NCBI RefSeq assembly: GCF_016785085.1
Contig: NZ_JAENHO010000011.1
Coordinates: 310,001-374,000 of the forward strand
DNA length: 64,000 nt
Reading direction: 5' to 3'
From: Paractinoplanes lichenicola
GTDB taxonomy: Bacteria; Actinomycetota; Actinomycetes; Mycobacteriales; Micromonosporaceae
Made by a program: the position numbers and the translations under genes
Part shown: positions 32,966-41,183 of the stretch, piece after piece
Layout of the letters: the number at the start of each line of letters is the position of its first letter
How positions within the stretch are numbered: position 1 is the first letter of the stretch
Notes under the pieces: model-generated
The model's database searches: none
Told to the model about the DNA's origin: nothing
Seen by the model: only the letters and a program-made list of their open reading frames with translations

Positions 32966-33907
32966 ATGGCCACCCTCGCGCCACCCGAGCAGAAAACGCC
33001 AACCGAGCGCGTACGCCGGAAGGGGGTGACGGAGCAGCAGCGCCCGCTGTGGCTCCTCACCCCCGGCGGGGCGCTGATGACCGTGGTCATCGTTCTGCCG
33101 CTCATCCTGGCCCTGTGGATCTCGATGATCGACCTGGACCAGTACACGCTGCGCCGATGGGTCGAGGCGCCGTTCATCGGGCTGGACAACTACGTCGAGT
33201 CGTTCAGCTCGGGCCTGCTCAACTCGATCTGGATCAGCGTCTCGTTCGCCGTCATCTCGACGATCGCGACCGTGCCGATCGGCATCGCGGCCGCGCTCGT
33301 CACGCAGAACAAATATCGGGGCCGCGGCCTGGTCCGGGCGGTTTTCCTGATCCCGTACGTCCTCCCGTCGTTCGTCGTCGCGTCGGTGTGGCGCACCATG
33401 CTGCAGCCGGACGGCATCGTCAACGCCTGGCTGGCCAAGGTGGGCATCGACGGCGGGCTGTGGCTCAGCGGCCCCACCTCGTACTGGACCCTGATCCTGG
33501 TCGAGATCTGGGCGGCCTGGCCGTTCATCTACCTGATGTCGCTCGCGGCCCTGCAGTCGGTCGACCACGAGGTGCACGAGGCGTCGGCGGTCGACGGGGC
33601 GCCCTGGTGGCCGAAGCTGCGCCGGGTGATCCTGCCCTACCTGCGCGGCCCGGTACTGCTCGCCTGCCTGCTGGCCACGCTCAACCACATCAACAACTTC
33701 ACGTTGCCGTTCGTGCTGTTCGGGGCGCCCGCCCCGGAGGACGTCAACGTGATGCCGATGATCGTCTACGTCACCAGCTTCCAGAGCCTGCGGTTCGGGC
33801 TCAGCGCGGCGATGGCGGTGCTGTCGCTGGTCCTGATCGCGATTCCGCTGTTCATCTACCTGCGCGCCGTGCGGCTGGACGTGCATGAGGAAGGAGGCCG
33901 CAAGTGA
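32966..33907 (+). CDS. carbohydrate ABC transporter permease (MalF type)
   Basis: The protein of 313 residues has six predicted membrane helices, beginning with LLTPGGALMTVVIVLPLILALWIS. The EAA loop, which contacts the ATPase, is EASAVDGAPWWPKLRRVILP. It starts directly after the binding protein's stop, without a gap, and overlaps the second permease by 4 bp. No ATPase gene is present in the operon; in actinomycetes such transporters usually share a general ATPase (MsiK type) encoded elsewhere. Confidence 0.9.
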   Translation: MATLAPPEQKTPTERVRRKGVTEQQRPLWLLTPGGALMTVVIVLPLILALWISMIDLDQYTLRRWVEAPFIGLDNYVESFSSGLLNSIWISVSFAVISTIATVPIGIAAALVTQNKYRGRGLVRAVFLIPYVLPSFVVASVWRTMLQPDGIVNAWLAKVGIDGGLWLSGPTSYWTLILVEIWAAWPFIYLMSLAALQSVDHEVHEASAVDGAPWWPKLRRVILPYLRGPVLLACLLATLNHINNFTLPFVLFGAPAPEDVNVMPMIVYVTSFQSLRFGLSAAMAVLSLVLIAIPLFIYLRAVRLDVHEEGGRK

Positions 33908-34776
33908 GCACCACTTCCGCTTCGGCCGAGGCCACCCGGCTGCTGCCCCGCTGGATGTTGTTCGTTTTGACGGCCGTATTGGTCGCCTTGGTGCTCGTTC
34001 CGGTGCTCTACATCGTGCTCGCCTCGCTCAACAGCGACGTCGGCGTGGCGTCGGGCGAGTTCTGGCCGAGCTCGTGGAGCCTGGACAGCTACAGCCGCAT
34101 CTGGACGACCGCCGACCTGTCCACGGGCATCCTGAACAGCCTGATCGTGTGCGCTTTCACCGCGGTGGCGTCGGCCGTCCTCGGCACCACCACCGCGTAC
34201 GTGCTGGTCCGCTACACGTTCTTCGGCCGGCTGACGATCCTGCGCGGTCTTGTCGGTTTGCAGAGCATTCCGGGCACGCTGATGCTGCTGCCGGTGTTCG
34301 TGCTGTTCTCGTCGGCCGGCAACTATCTGGGCGTCACCGTCATCGGCACCCGCTGGGGCCTGTTCATCGCGTACCTGACGTTCGCCCTGCCCTTCTCGAC
34401 CTGGGTGATGGTCACCTATCTGCGCGGCCTGCCGCGCGAGCTGGAGGAGGCGGCGCGCACCGACGGCGCGTCCACGCTGGTCATCCTGTGGCGGATCATC
34501 TTCCCGCTCAGCCTGCCGGCGATCGTGGTGTCCGGGATCTTCGCGTTCCTGCTCGGCTGGAACGACGTCCTGTTCGCCTCGGTGCTCACCCGGCCGGAGA
34601 CGCACACCGCCGCCGTCGCCCTGCAGATCGTCGGCTCGTCGCAGGAGGGTGGCGCGCTTCCCGTCTATTCGCAGATCATGGCCGCCTCGCTCATCTGCGC
34701 GGCCCCGGTCGTCCTGCTGTATCTGGCGTTCCAGCGCTACCTGGTCGGCGGCCTGACCGCGGGCGGCGTGAAGTGA
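33904..34776 (+). CDS. carbohydrate ABC transporter permease (MalG type)
   Basis: The protein of 290 residues has six helices, starting with WMLFVLTAVLVALVLVPVLYIVLAS. The EAA loop is EEAARTDGASTLVILWRIIFP. PFSTWVMVTYLRGLPRE precedes it as expected. It pairs with the preceding MalF-type protein and overlaps both neighbours by 4 bp, so the four genes are probably translated from one mRNA. Confidence 0.9.
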   Translation: MSTTSASAEATRLLPRWMLFVLTAVLVALVLVPVLYIVLASLNSDVGVASGEFWPSSWSLDSYSRIWTTADLSTGILNSLIVCAFTAVASAVLGTTTAYVLVRYTFFGRLTILRGLVGLQSIPGTLMLLPVFVLFSSAGNYLGVTVIGTRWGLFIAYLTFALPFSTWVMVTYLRGLPRELEEAARTDGASTLVILWRIIFPLSLPAIVVSGIFAFLLGWNDVLFASVLTRPETHTAAVALQIVGSSQEGGALPVYSQIMAASLICAAPVVLLYLAFQRYLVGGLTAGGVK

Positions 34777-35714
34777 TCGCTCCGCCGAGGGTTGCCGTCG
34801 TCGGGCTCGGGGATGTCTCCGTGGTGCACCTCGCCGCGATCGAGAAGCTGGGCGCCCCGCTCGTCGGGGTGTGCGACTCGCGCGGCGACTATCGCGCGCT
34901 GCTCGACGAGGTGCGCCCGGACGTCGTCCACATCTGCACGCCGCACGACCAGCACGTGCCGGTGGCGCTGGCCGCGCTCGAGCGTGGTGTGCACGTTCTG
35001 CTCGAGAAGCCGGTCGCGAACACGATCGAGCAGGCCGACCTGCTCGTGGCGGCGGCCAAGGACCACCCCGCGCTCAAGGTCGGCGTGTGCCTGCAGAACC
35101 GCTACAACCTGACGTCGCAGGCCGTCCACGAGCTGCTCACCTCGGGCGAGATGGGCCGCGTACGGGGTGCCTCAGCGTCCGTCCTGTGGCACCGGGACGC
35201 AGCCTACTACGCTGCGCGACCCTGGCGGGGTGTGCGCGAACGCTCGGGCGGCGGCGTGCTCATCAACCAGGCCATCCACACGCTCGATCTCGTGCAGTGG
35301 CTGCTCGGGGAAGTCACCGCCGTGCGCGGGCACGCCGGGCAGTACGGCGGAGCGTCCGGGGACGTGGAGGACACTGCGCATTTGGTGCTCGACCATGCGG
35401 GCGGCGCGCGCAGCGTCTTCTTCGCCACGACGACCAACGCGGTCGACTCGCCGGTCACGATCGAGATCACGGCCGAGCGGGGCACGCTGCTCATCCGCGG
35501 CGACCTGACGGTGGCGTACGCCGACGGGCGGGTCGAGACGATCGCCGAGCTCGCCCCGGAGGGAGGCGGACGCGCGTACTGGGGCGCCTCGCACGAACTG
35601 CTCATCGCCGACTTCTACCGATCCCTGAACGACCCCGGACCGTTCTGGATCGGACTCGAGGAGGCGCTCAAGAGCCAGCACCTGCTTGACGAGATCTACC
35701 GCCAGCACACCTGA
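34773..35714 (+). CDS. Gfo/Idh/MocA-family oxidoreductase (first)
   Basis: The protein of 313 residues has an N-terminal Rossmann fold (VAVVGLGDVSVVHLAAI; EKPVANT is the Lys motif) and a C-terminal beta-sheet domain (GGGVLINQAIHTLDLVQWLLG is the signature). It would oxidise or reduce a sugar derivative with NAD(P). GTG 34773 overlaps the permease stop; the frame is open further upstream but only as a shadow of the permease. It is one of two Gfo/Idh/MocA proteins in the operon, each next to a xylose-isomerase-like protein. Confidence 0.85.
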   Translation: MIAPPRVAVVGLGDVSVVHLAAIEKLGAPLVGVCDSRGDYRALLDEVRPDVVHICTPHDQHVPVALAALERGVHVLLEKPVANTIEQADLLVAAAKDHPALKVGVCLQNRYNLTSQAVHELLTSGEMGRVRGASASVLWHRDAAYYAARPWRGVRERSGGGVLINQAIHTLDLVQWLLGEVTAVRGHAGQYGGASGDVEDTAHLVLDHAGGARSVFFATTTNAVDSPVTIEITAERGTLLIRGDLTVAYADGRVETIAELAPEGGGRAYWGASHELLIADFYRSLNDPGPFWIGLEEALKSQHLLDEIYRQHT

Positions 35715-35736
35715 GCTGCAAGGAAGGGCACCGCCC

Positions 35737-36564
35737 ATGTGGACTCTCTCCGGATTCTCCGACGAGATCTCCCCCGACTTCACCGAGCAGTGCGAGGTCG
35801 TCTCGGGGCTCGGCATGAAGTACGTCGAGGTGCGCAGCGCCTGGGACGTGAACATTCTCGACCTCTCCCCCGATCAGCTCGACACAATCAAAAAGACCCT
35901 TTCCACGTACGGGCTCAAGGTGTCCTCGATCGGGTCGCCGATCGGCAAGATCGCCGTCACGGACGACTTCGCGCCGCATCTCGAGCGCATGAAGCACGCC
36001 GCCGAGGTGGCCAAGCTGCTCGAGGCCCCGTACATCCGCATCTTCTCGTTCTTCATGCCCGCCGGCGACGACCCGGCCACCCATCGCGCGGAAGTGATCG
36101 ATCGAATGCGCGCACTTGTGCGCGTGGCCGAGGACGCCGACCTGATCCTGCTGCACGAGAACGAGAAGGAGATCTACGGCGACGTGCCCAGCCGCTGCCT
36201 TGACCTGATCCGCTCGGTCGGCTCGCCGTACCTGCGGCTGGCCTGGGATCCGGCCAACTTCGTGCAGGTCGGCGTGCGGCCGTACACGGACGGATACGCG
36301 CAACTTCGGCCACACGTCGAATACGTGCAGATCAAGGACGCCCTGCTCGCCGACGGGACCGTGGTGCCGGCCGGGCAGGGCGACGGCGAGGTGGCCGCCA
36401 CCCTGCGGGCGCTGCGGCACGACGGGTTCGACGGGTTCTTCTCGCTCGAGCCGCACCTGGCCGCGGGCCACACCACCGGCGGGTTCTCCGGGCCCGAGCT
36501 GTTCACGACCGCCTGGCGGGCCTTCACCGGCCTGCTCGACACCGAGGAGATCGAGTACGCATGA
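35737..36564 (+). CDS. sugar phosphate isomerase/epimerase family protein (first)
   Basis: The protein of 275 residues is a TIM barrel of the AP-endonuclease-2/IolE-like family. LSGFSDEISPDFTEQCEVVSGLGMKYVEVRSAWDVNILDL opens it. Metal ligands are suggested by E in LLHENEKEIYG, the D of LAWDPANFVQVG, H in HVEYVQIKDAL, and E in FFSLEPHL. It probably isomerises, epimerises or dehydrates a sugar derivative. ATG 35737 follows AAGGAAGGG. It overlaps the next Gfo/Idh/MocA gene by 4 bp. The substrate is unknown. Confidence 0.83.
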   Translation: MWTLSGFSDEISPDFTEQCEVVSGLGMKYVEVRSAWDVNILDLSPDQLDTIKKTLSTYGLKVSSIGSPIGKIAVTDDFAPHLERMKHAAEVAKLLEAPYIRIFSFFMPAGDDPATHRAEVIDRMRALVRVAEDADLILLHENEKEIYGDVPSRCLDLIRSVGSPYLRLAWDPANFVQVGVRPYTDGYAQLRPHVEYVQIKDALLADGTVVPAGQGDGEVAATLRALRHDGFDGFFSLEPHLAAGHTTGGFSGPELFTTAWRAFTGLLDTEEIEYA

Positions 36565-37616
36565 GTGTTCCGAGGATGGCCCTGGTCGGCGCGGGCGTGA
36601 TCGGAAAACACCACGGCCGGGTCATGAGCGAGCTCGCCGACCGGCTCGAACTGGTCGCCGTCGTCGACGTGGTGCTCGATCGTGCGCGTTCGCTCACCGG
36701 CGAGCGCGGCGGGCGGCCGTACGGGTCGCTCGAGGACGCGCTGGCCGCCGAGCAGGTCGACGTCGTGGTCGTGTGCACGCCGACCGGGCTGCACGGGGCG
36801 GTCGCGATCGAGGCGCTGGGCGCGGGCAAGCACGTCATCATCGAGAAGCCGGCCGAGACAACCGTGGCCCGTACGGACGAGATCATCGCCGCTCGTGACA
36901 AGGCGGGCCGGCTCGTCACCGTCATCTCGCAGCACCGGTTCGACCCGTCCACCGAGCAGACGCTGGCCGCGATCAGGGCAGGCGAGTTCGGACGGGTCAG
37001 CTCGGGGATCGCGGCCATCGACTGGTGGCGTGGGCAGTCCTACTACGACTCCGGCGACTGGCGCGGCACCTGGGAGCTCGACGGCGGCGGCGCGCTCATG
37101 AACCAGGGCGTGCACACGGTCGACCTGCTCGTGGCCGCGCTCGGCAAGCCGGTCGAGGTGTTCGCCTACGCGGGCACGCTCGCGCACGAACGCATCGAGG
37201 TCGAGGACGTGCTGGCCGGAGTTGTGCGGTTCGAGTCGGGCGCGCTGGGTGTGCTGCACGCTTCCACTTCCGCCTATCCGGGGCTGAGCGCGCGGCTGCA
37301 GGTGCACGGCGACCGGGGCTCGGCGGTCATCGACAACGACCAGCTGGCGTTCTTCCACTCCACGCCGGTCGGCGCGCCGATCGAGGAGAAGCTGATGGGC
37401 AAGACGCAGGTGGTGTCGGGCGGCGGGACGGACACGGCGAGCAGCAACCCGGGCATGCTGTCGGACGCGCACCGCCTGCAATACGTCAACTTCCTGGACG
37501 CCCTGGACGGAAACGCGCAACTCCGGGTCGACCTGGAGACGAACCGTCAGTCGATCGCGGTGATCACCGGCGCGTACGAATCCGCGCGAACCGGGAAGCC
37601 GGTGACCCTCGCATGA
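36561..37616 (+). CDS. Gfo/Idh/MocA-family oxidoreductase (second)
   Basis: The protein of 351 residues has MALVGAGVIGKHHGRVMSEL at the cofactor site, VVVVCTPTGLHG, EKPAETT, and DGGGALMNQGVHTVDLLVAALG in the C-terminal domain. It is clearly a paralogue, not a duplicate, of the protein at 34773. It is coupled by ATGA overlaps on both sides to isomerase/epimerase genes. Pairs of Gfo/Idh/MocA and IolE-like enzymes are known from inositol-type and 3-keto-sugar chemistry; which applies here is open. Confidence 0.87.
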   Translation: MSVPRMALVGAGVIGKHHGRVMSELADRLELVAVVDVVLDRARSLTGERGGRPYGSLEDALAAEQVDVVVVCTPTGLHGAVAIEALGAGKHVIIEKPAETTVARTDEIIAARDKAGRLVTVISQHRFDPSTEQTLAAIRAGEFGRVSSGIAAIDWWRGQSYYDSGDWRGTWELDGGGALMNQGVHTVDLLVAALGKPVEVFAYAGTLAHERIEVEDVLAGVVRFESGALGVLHASTSAYPGLSARLQVHGDRGSAVIDNDQLAFFHSTPVGAPIEEKLMGKTQVVSGGGTDTASSNPGMLSDAHRLQYVNFLDALDGNAQLRVDLETNRQSIAVITGAYESARTGKPVTLA

Positions 37617-38476
37617 GCCGGATCGCCGCCAACCCCATCCCCTACTGGGCCTCGGCGGGCAAGACCAAGGAAGTGTTCGACGAGGCGTTCGCCGACTTCC
37701 ACGCGATCGGCTTCACCGCGGTCAAGGCGGACGTCCCCGAGGGCATGACCGCCGGCGACTATCGCGCGTGGATCGGCGGGTACGGCCTGTCGCCGTCGCT
37801 CAGCCTGTTCAACTCGCCGTTCGACGACACGGTGACGGTGGAGGGCGAGGTGGAGAAGGCCAAACGGTTCGCCGCCGACCAGGTCGCGCTCGGTCTCGAC
37901 CGTACGATGGTGTCGTCGATGGCCGTTGCTGCGCGTTTGGAGCGTCCGGCCGTCGGCGCCGAGCTCGACGAGGGCAGGCTGAGCCGCGCGATCGACATGT
38001 GCGGCGAGGTGTGCCGGGCGCTGGCCGCCGAGGGGCTGCGGCCGCTGCACCATTCGCACATCGGCGGGGTGTTCGAGACCGAGCACGAGATCACCCGGCT
38101 GCTCGACGAGCTGGGCCCGGAGGTGATCGGTTTCGGCCCCGACACAGGTCACCTGCGCTGGGCCGGCATCGAGCTGGCCGCGTTCATCCGGCGCTACGCC
38201 GACCGGCTGGGCGGCATCCACATCAAGGACGTCTTCCCCGACCATCTCGAAGGCTCGACGCTGTCGTACCGCGAGGCCACCGCGTCCAAGCGGCTGTGGG
38301 CCGAGCCGGGCCTGGGTGTAGTCGACTTCGAGGCCGTCCTCGACGCCATCCCGGCCGGCTACGACGGCGACTTCATGATTGAAGTGGACGAGCCGTCGGT
38401 CGAGTCGAAGCTCGAATCGCACGAGATGTCGTTCGCCTGGGCGAGGCGCGCACTCGCGGGCAGGGTTGTCGAGTAA
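37613..38476 (+). CDS. sugar phosphate isomerase/epimerase family protein (second)
   Basis: The protein of 287 residues is an IolE/inosose-dehydratase-like TIM barrel. ANPIPYWASAGKTKEVFDEAFADFHAIGFTAVKADVPEG is the N-terminal pattern; metal ligands are suggested by HHSHIGGVFETEHEI, GFGPDTGHLRWAG, IHIKDVFPDHL and FMIEVDEPS. It differs strongly from the protein at 35737 and so likely has its own step in the pathway. The start overlaps the previous gene by 4 bp. A 144-bp gap with 30-bp repeats separates it from the LarA homologue. Confidence 0.85.
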   Translation: MSRIAANPIPYWASAGKTKEVFDEAFADFHAIGFTAVKADVPEGMTAGDYRAWIGGYGLSPSLSLFNSPFDDTVTVEGEVEKAKRFAADQVALGLDRTMVSSMAVAARLERPAVGAELDEGRLSRAIDMCGEVCRALAAEGLRPLHHSHIGGVFETEHEITRLLDELGPEVIGFGPDTGHLRWAGIELAAFIRRYADRLGGIHIKDVFPDHLEGSTLSYREATASKRLWAEPGLGVVDFEAVLDAIPAGYDGDFMIEVDEPSVESKLESHEMSFAWARRALAGRVVE

Positions 38477-38496
38477 TGCGCATAGTCGTCCGTGGC

Positions 38497-38600
38497 GCGC
38501 AACCGAGCATCGCGTCCGCACAAAACGCGCAACCGAGCATCGCGGCTGGCTATCGCGCGCAACCGAGCGGCGGGGCCGGCCTCGGCGTGCAACGATTCTG
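38497..38600 (+). repeat. 30-bp tandem repeat before the LarA homologue
   Basis: GCGCAACCGAGC recurs at 38497, 38527 and 38557, and as a weaker GTGCAACGATTC at 38587, exactly 30 bp apart. ATCGCG follows the core in copies 1 and 2. The first unit of the 28388 array also begins GCGCAACCG, so the two arrays may share an origin. The unit spans 10 codons, but no gene is open through it on the plus strand from the preceding start. Confidence 0.8.
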
Positions 38601-38620
38601 AGCGACGAAGGGACCAGGCC

Positions 38621-39898
38621 ATGACTTCGACGGTTGCGGGGCAGGCGGCGCGGCTCGGGGGCGCCGATCGGGTGCTCACCGAGGAGGAGGTCACGGCCTT
38701 CGTCCTCGAACAGCTCGGCCCGCTCGACGTGGACGGGCGCAGCGTGTGTGTGCTCGTGCCCGACGCGACCCGCACCTGCCCGCTGCCGTTGCTCGTCAGT
38801 GCCGTGCACCGCGCGCTGCACGGCCGGGTGTCGCGGCTGACCGTCCTGATCGCCTTGGGCACGCACGGCGCGATGACGGACGAGGCCCTCGCGGCCCACG
38901 TCGGCGTCTATCCGGACACCGAGGTGATCAATCACGAATGGTGGAAGCCGGAGACGTTCGCTCACCTTGGAACAATCCCGAGTGAGCGGATCGCCGAGCT
39001 GTCCGGCGGGCGGATGAGCGGAGACGTGCCGGTCCTGCTCAATCGCGCAGTCGTCGAGCACGACATCGCGATCGTCGTCGGGCCGGTGTTGCCGCACGAG
39101 GTGGTCGGCATGTCCGGCGGCAACAAATACTTCTTCCCCGGGGTGGCCGGCCAGCAGATCATCGACGTCTCGCACTGGCTGGGCGCGCTGATCACGTCCG
39201 CCGAGATCATCGGAACGACCGGGCTCACCCCCGTACGGGCCCTGATCAACGACGGCGCCGCGCTCATCCCGGCCGAGAAGTACGCGTTCTGCGTGGTCAC
39301 GGCCGAGCTGCCGCCGGACGGCACGGACAGCGACAAGAGCAGCGCCCTGCACTCGATCTCGTTCGGCGACTGCATCTCGTCGTGGTCGAGCGCGGCCGAG
39401 ATCAGCGCGGCCACCCACGTGACCTATCTCGACCGGCCCCGGCGGCGGGTGCTGTCGCTCGTGCCACAGATGTACGACGAGATCTGGACCGGCGCCAAAG
39501 GCTTCTACAAGGTCGAACCGATCGTCGCCGACGGCGGCGAGGTGATCCTGTACGCGCCGCACATCCGCGAGATCGCCACCAGTCATCCGCAGATCCACGA
39601 GATCGGCTACCACTGCCGCGACTACTTCGTGAAGCAGTGGGACGCGTTCAAACACGTGCACTGGGGAGTGCTCGCGCACTCGACACACTTGCGCGGGGCG
39701 GGCACCTACGACGCGCAAACGGGCATCGAGAAACTGCGCGTTGATGTCACTTTGGCGACCGGCATCCCCGAGGACGTGTGCCGCGCGGTCAACCTCGGCT
39801 ACCGCGACCCCGCCACGATCGACATCGCCGAGTTCGCCACCGACCCGAACGCACTCGTAGTCCCCCGAGCCGGCGAGGTCCTCTTCCGCCTGAGCTGA
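38621..39898 (+). CDS. LarA-family nickel-pincer racemase/epimerase (LarAH)
   Basis: The protein of 425 residues is a LarA homologue that should carry the nickel-pincer nucleotide and invert the C2 hydroxyl of a 2-hydroxy acid by hydride transfer. The NPN-anchoring lysine is K169 in SGGNKYFFPG; the nickel-binding His is H185 in DVSHWLG; catalytic histidines are H82 (GTHGAMT) and H159 (LPHEVVG). The spacings H159-K169 (10) and K169-H185 (16) equal those of LarA His174, Lys184 and His200. PDATRTCP matches the LarA DATR motif. As the last gene of a sugar-acid operon it is unlikely to be a lactate racemase. A C2 epimerase for mannonate/gluconate or altronate/allonate is proposed. Confidence 0.88.
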   Translation: MTSTVAGQAARLGGADRVLTEEEVTAFVLEQLGPLDVDGRSVCVLVPDATRTCPLPLLVSAVHRALHGRVSRLTVLIALGTHGAMTDEALAAHVGVYPDTEVINHEWWKPETFAHLGTIPSERIAELSGGRMSGDVPVLLNRAVVEHDIAIVVGPVLPHEVVGMSGGNKYFFPGVAGQQIIDVSHWLGALITSAEIIGTTGLTPVRALINDGAALIPAEKYAFCVVTAELPPDGTDSDKSSALHSISFGDCISSWSSAAEISAATHVTYLDRPRRRVLSLVPQMYDEIWTGAKGFYKVEPIVADGGEVILYAPHIREIATSHPQIHEIGYHCRDYFVKQWDAFKHVHWGVLAHSTHLRGAGTYDAQTGIEKLRVDVTLATGIPEDVCRAVNLGYRDPATIDIAEFATDPNALVVPRAGEVLFRLS

Positions 39899-39993
39899 GA
39901 CGGCCGGGCTGCCCTGACTTGCGGGAGCCCTGACGCGGGCGGCCTGACACGCGGAGGTGCCCTGCCCTGACTGCGCGGTTGCCTGACTCGAAC

Positions 39994-40048
39994 GGCTGTC
40001 CCGGCGTGGGCGGCTGTATCAGCGTGGGCGGCTGCCCGGGGCCGTGCG
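39994..40048. repeat. 18-bp repeats at the lacI-type gene's 3' end
   Basis: GGCTGTCCCGGCGTGGGC (39994) is followed by GGCTGTATCAGCGTGGGC (40012) and a third start GGCTGCCCGG (40030). The second contains the stop of the regulator and the third its last codons. The preceding stretch 39899-39993 has several looser copies of GCCTGAC/CCTGAC. It is another case of tail-derived repeats between convergent genes. Confidence 0.6.
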
Positions 40049-41056
40049 TTGGCGGGGCACAGCCGTGGCGCCGCGGGGTGGGGCGGTCGACTTGCGGACC
40101 ACCAGCCGCACCGGGAGCACGAGGGGCCGGCCGCTCGTCCGGGCGCCCTGGGCCACCGCGATGCAGTTCTGCATGCCCGTGAAGCCCATCCGGTAGAGCG
40201 GCGACGCGATCGTCGTGAGCTGGGGCTCCACCAGCTCGTCGAAGATGATGTTGTCGAAGCCGACCACGCTGACCTGCTCGGGAACGGCTACGCCGAGGCG
40301 GCTCAGCCCCTTGACGATGCCGATCGCGAGCTGATCGTTGTAGGCCTGCACGGCCGTCGAGTCCGTCTCGGCCACGCGCAGCGCCGCGCTGATCCCGGCC
40401 AGCACCGTCGGCTCGTTAGGTCCGAGCCTGCGCGCCTCCAGCCCGAGGTCGGCCGCGGCCTGCCGCAACGACCGCCACCGGACGCCGTCCGACCAGCTCG
40501 TCTCCGGCCCCGCCACGTACGTGATGCGCTCATGACCGAGAGCCGCCAGATGCTCGACCGCGCGCCGGATGCCCCGCTCGGCGTCGTTGAGCACGCAGTT
40601 CGCCTCCGGGATGATCCGGTTGAGCAGCACGACGGCCTTCTGCTTGGCGACCATCCGCAGCGCCGAGTCGGTCATCCGCGAACTGGCGATCACCACCCCG
40701 TCGACCTGGGCCAGCTCCTGCTCGATGGTCTGCCGTTCCACCTTCGGCGACTCGTTCGTGTGCGACAGGATCAGCTGATAGCCGGCCTCGCGCGCCGCCT
40801 CGTACGCCCCCTTGATGATGTCGCCGTAGAACGGGTTGGTCACGTCGGCGACCACCAGCGCGATCGCGTTCCGCACGACCCCCGGGCCGGGCCGCCGGGC
40901 CTGCGCCCCCGTCCGGTAGCCCAGCTTCTCGGCCGCCTCGAAGATCTTCTGCGCGGTCTCCGCGTTGACCCGGCCGGGCCGGGCGTAGGCCCGCGAAACG
41001 GTGGAGGCGGCCACCCCCGCCTCCCGCGCCACGTCGTAGATAGTCGGGCGGTTCAT
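40019..41056 (-). CDS. LacI-family transcriptional regulator
   Basis: The protein of 345 residues has the LacI helix-turn-helix at residues 3-50 (PTIYDVAREAGVAASTVSRA) and a periplasmic-binding-protein-like sensor domain (IALVVADVTNPFYGDIIKGA, DGVVIASSRM, YVAGPETSWSDG, VSVVGFDNIIFDELVEPQLTTI). It follows the sugar-acid operon convergently. It probably responds to a uronate or aldonate and controls the sites at 31508-31563 and perhaps 23762. Its start is ATG 41056; GATGTTAAATCC lies just upstream, possibly part of its own promoter. The C terminus is basic and Pro-rich. Confidence 0.87.
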   Translation of the reverse strand: MNRPTIYDVAREAGVAASTVSRAYARPGRVNAETAQKIFEAAEKLGYRTGAQARRPGPGVVRNAIALVVADVTNPFYGDIIKGAYEAAREAGYQLILSHTNESPKVERQTIEQELAQVDGVVIASSRMTDSALRMVAKQKAVVLLNRIIPEANCVLNDAERGIRRAVEHLAALGHERITYVAGPETSWSDGVRWRSLRQAAADLGLEARRLGPNEPTVLAGISAALRVAETDSTAVQAYNDQLAIGIVKGLSRLGVAVPEQVSVVGFDNIIFDELVEPQLTTIASPLYRMGFTGMQNCIAVAQGARTSGRPLVLPVRLVVRKSTAPPRGATAVPRQRTAPGSRPR

Positions 41057-41183
41057 GTCCAGGATGTTAAATCCGCGGGCCCTCACGAAACAGCCCCGCC
41101 GCCCGTCGCGGTTGTCCCCCGGTGGTTGATCCCTGACATAGTCGGGTCCAGCGGTTTGGTTCCAGGAGGTTGAATCGGTCATC

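Noticed and set aside
33885..34772. N-terminal extension of the first Gfo/Idh/MocA gene
   Set aside because: The open frame is a shadow of the MalG-type permease. GTG 34773 overlaps the permease stop and begins the Rossmann fold directly.
39899..40018. A small gene between the LarA homologue and LacI
   Set aside because: Only degenerate CCTGAC and GGCTG repeats are present, with no frame having a start, ribosome site and coding character.
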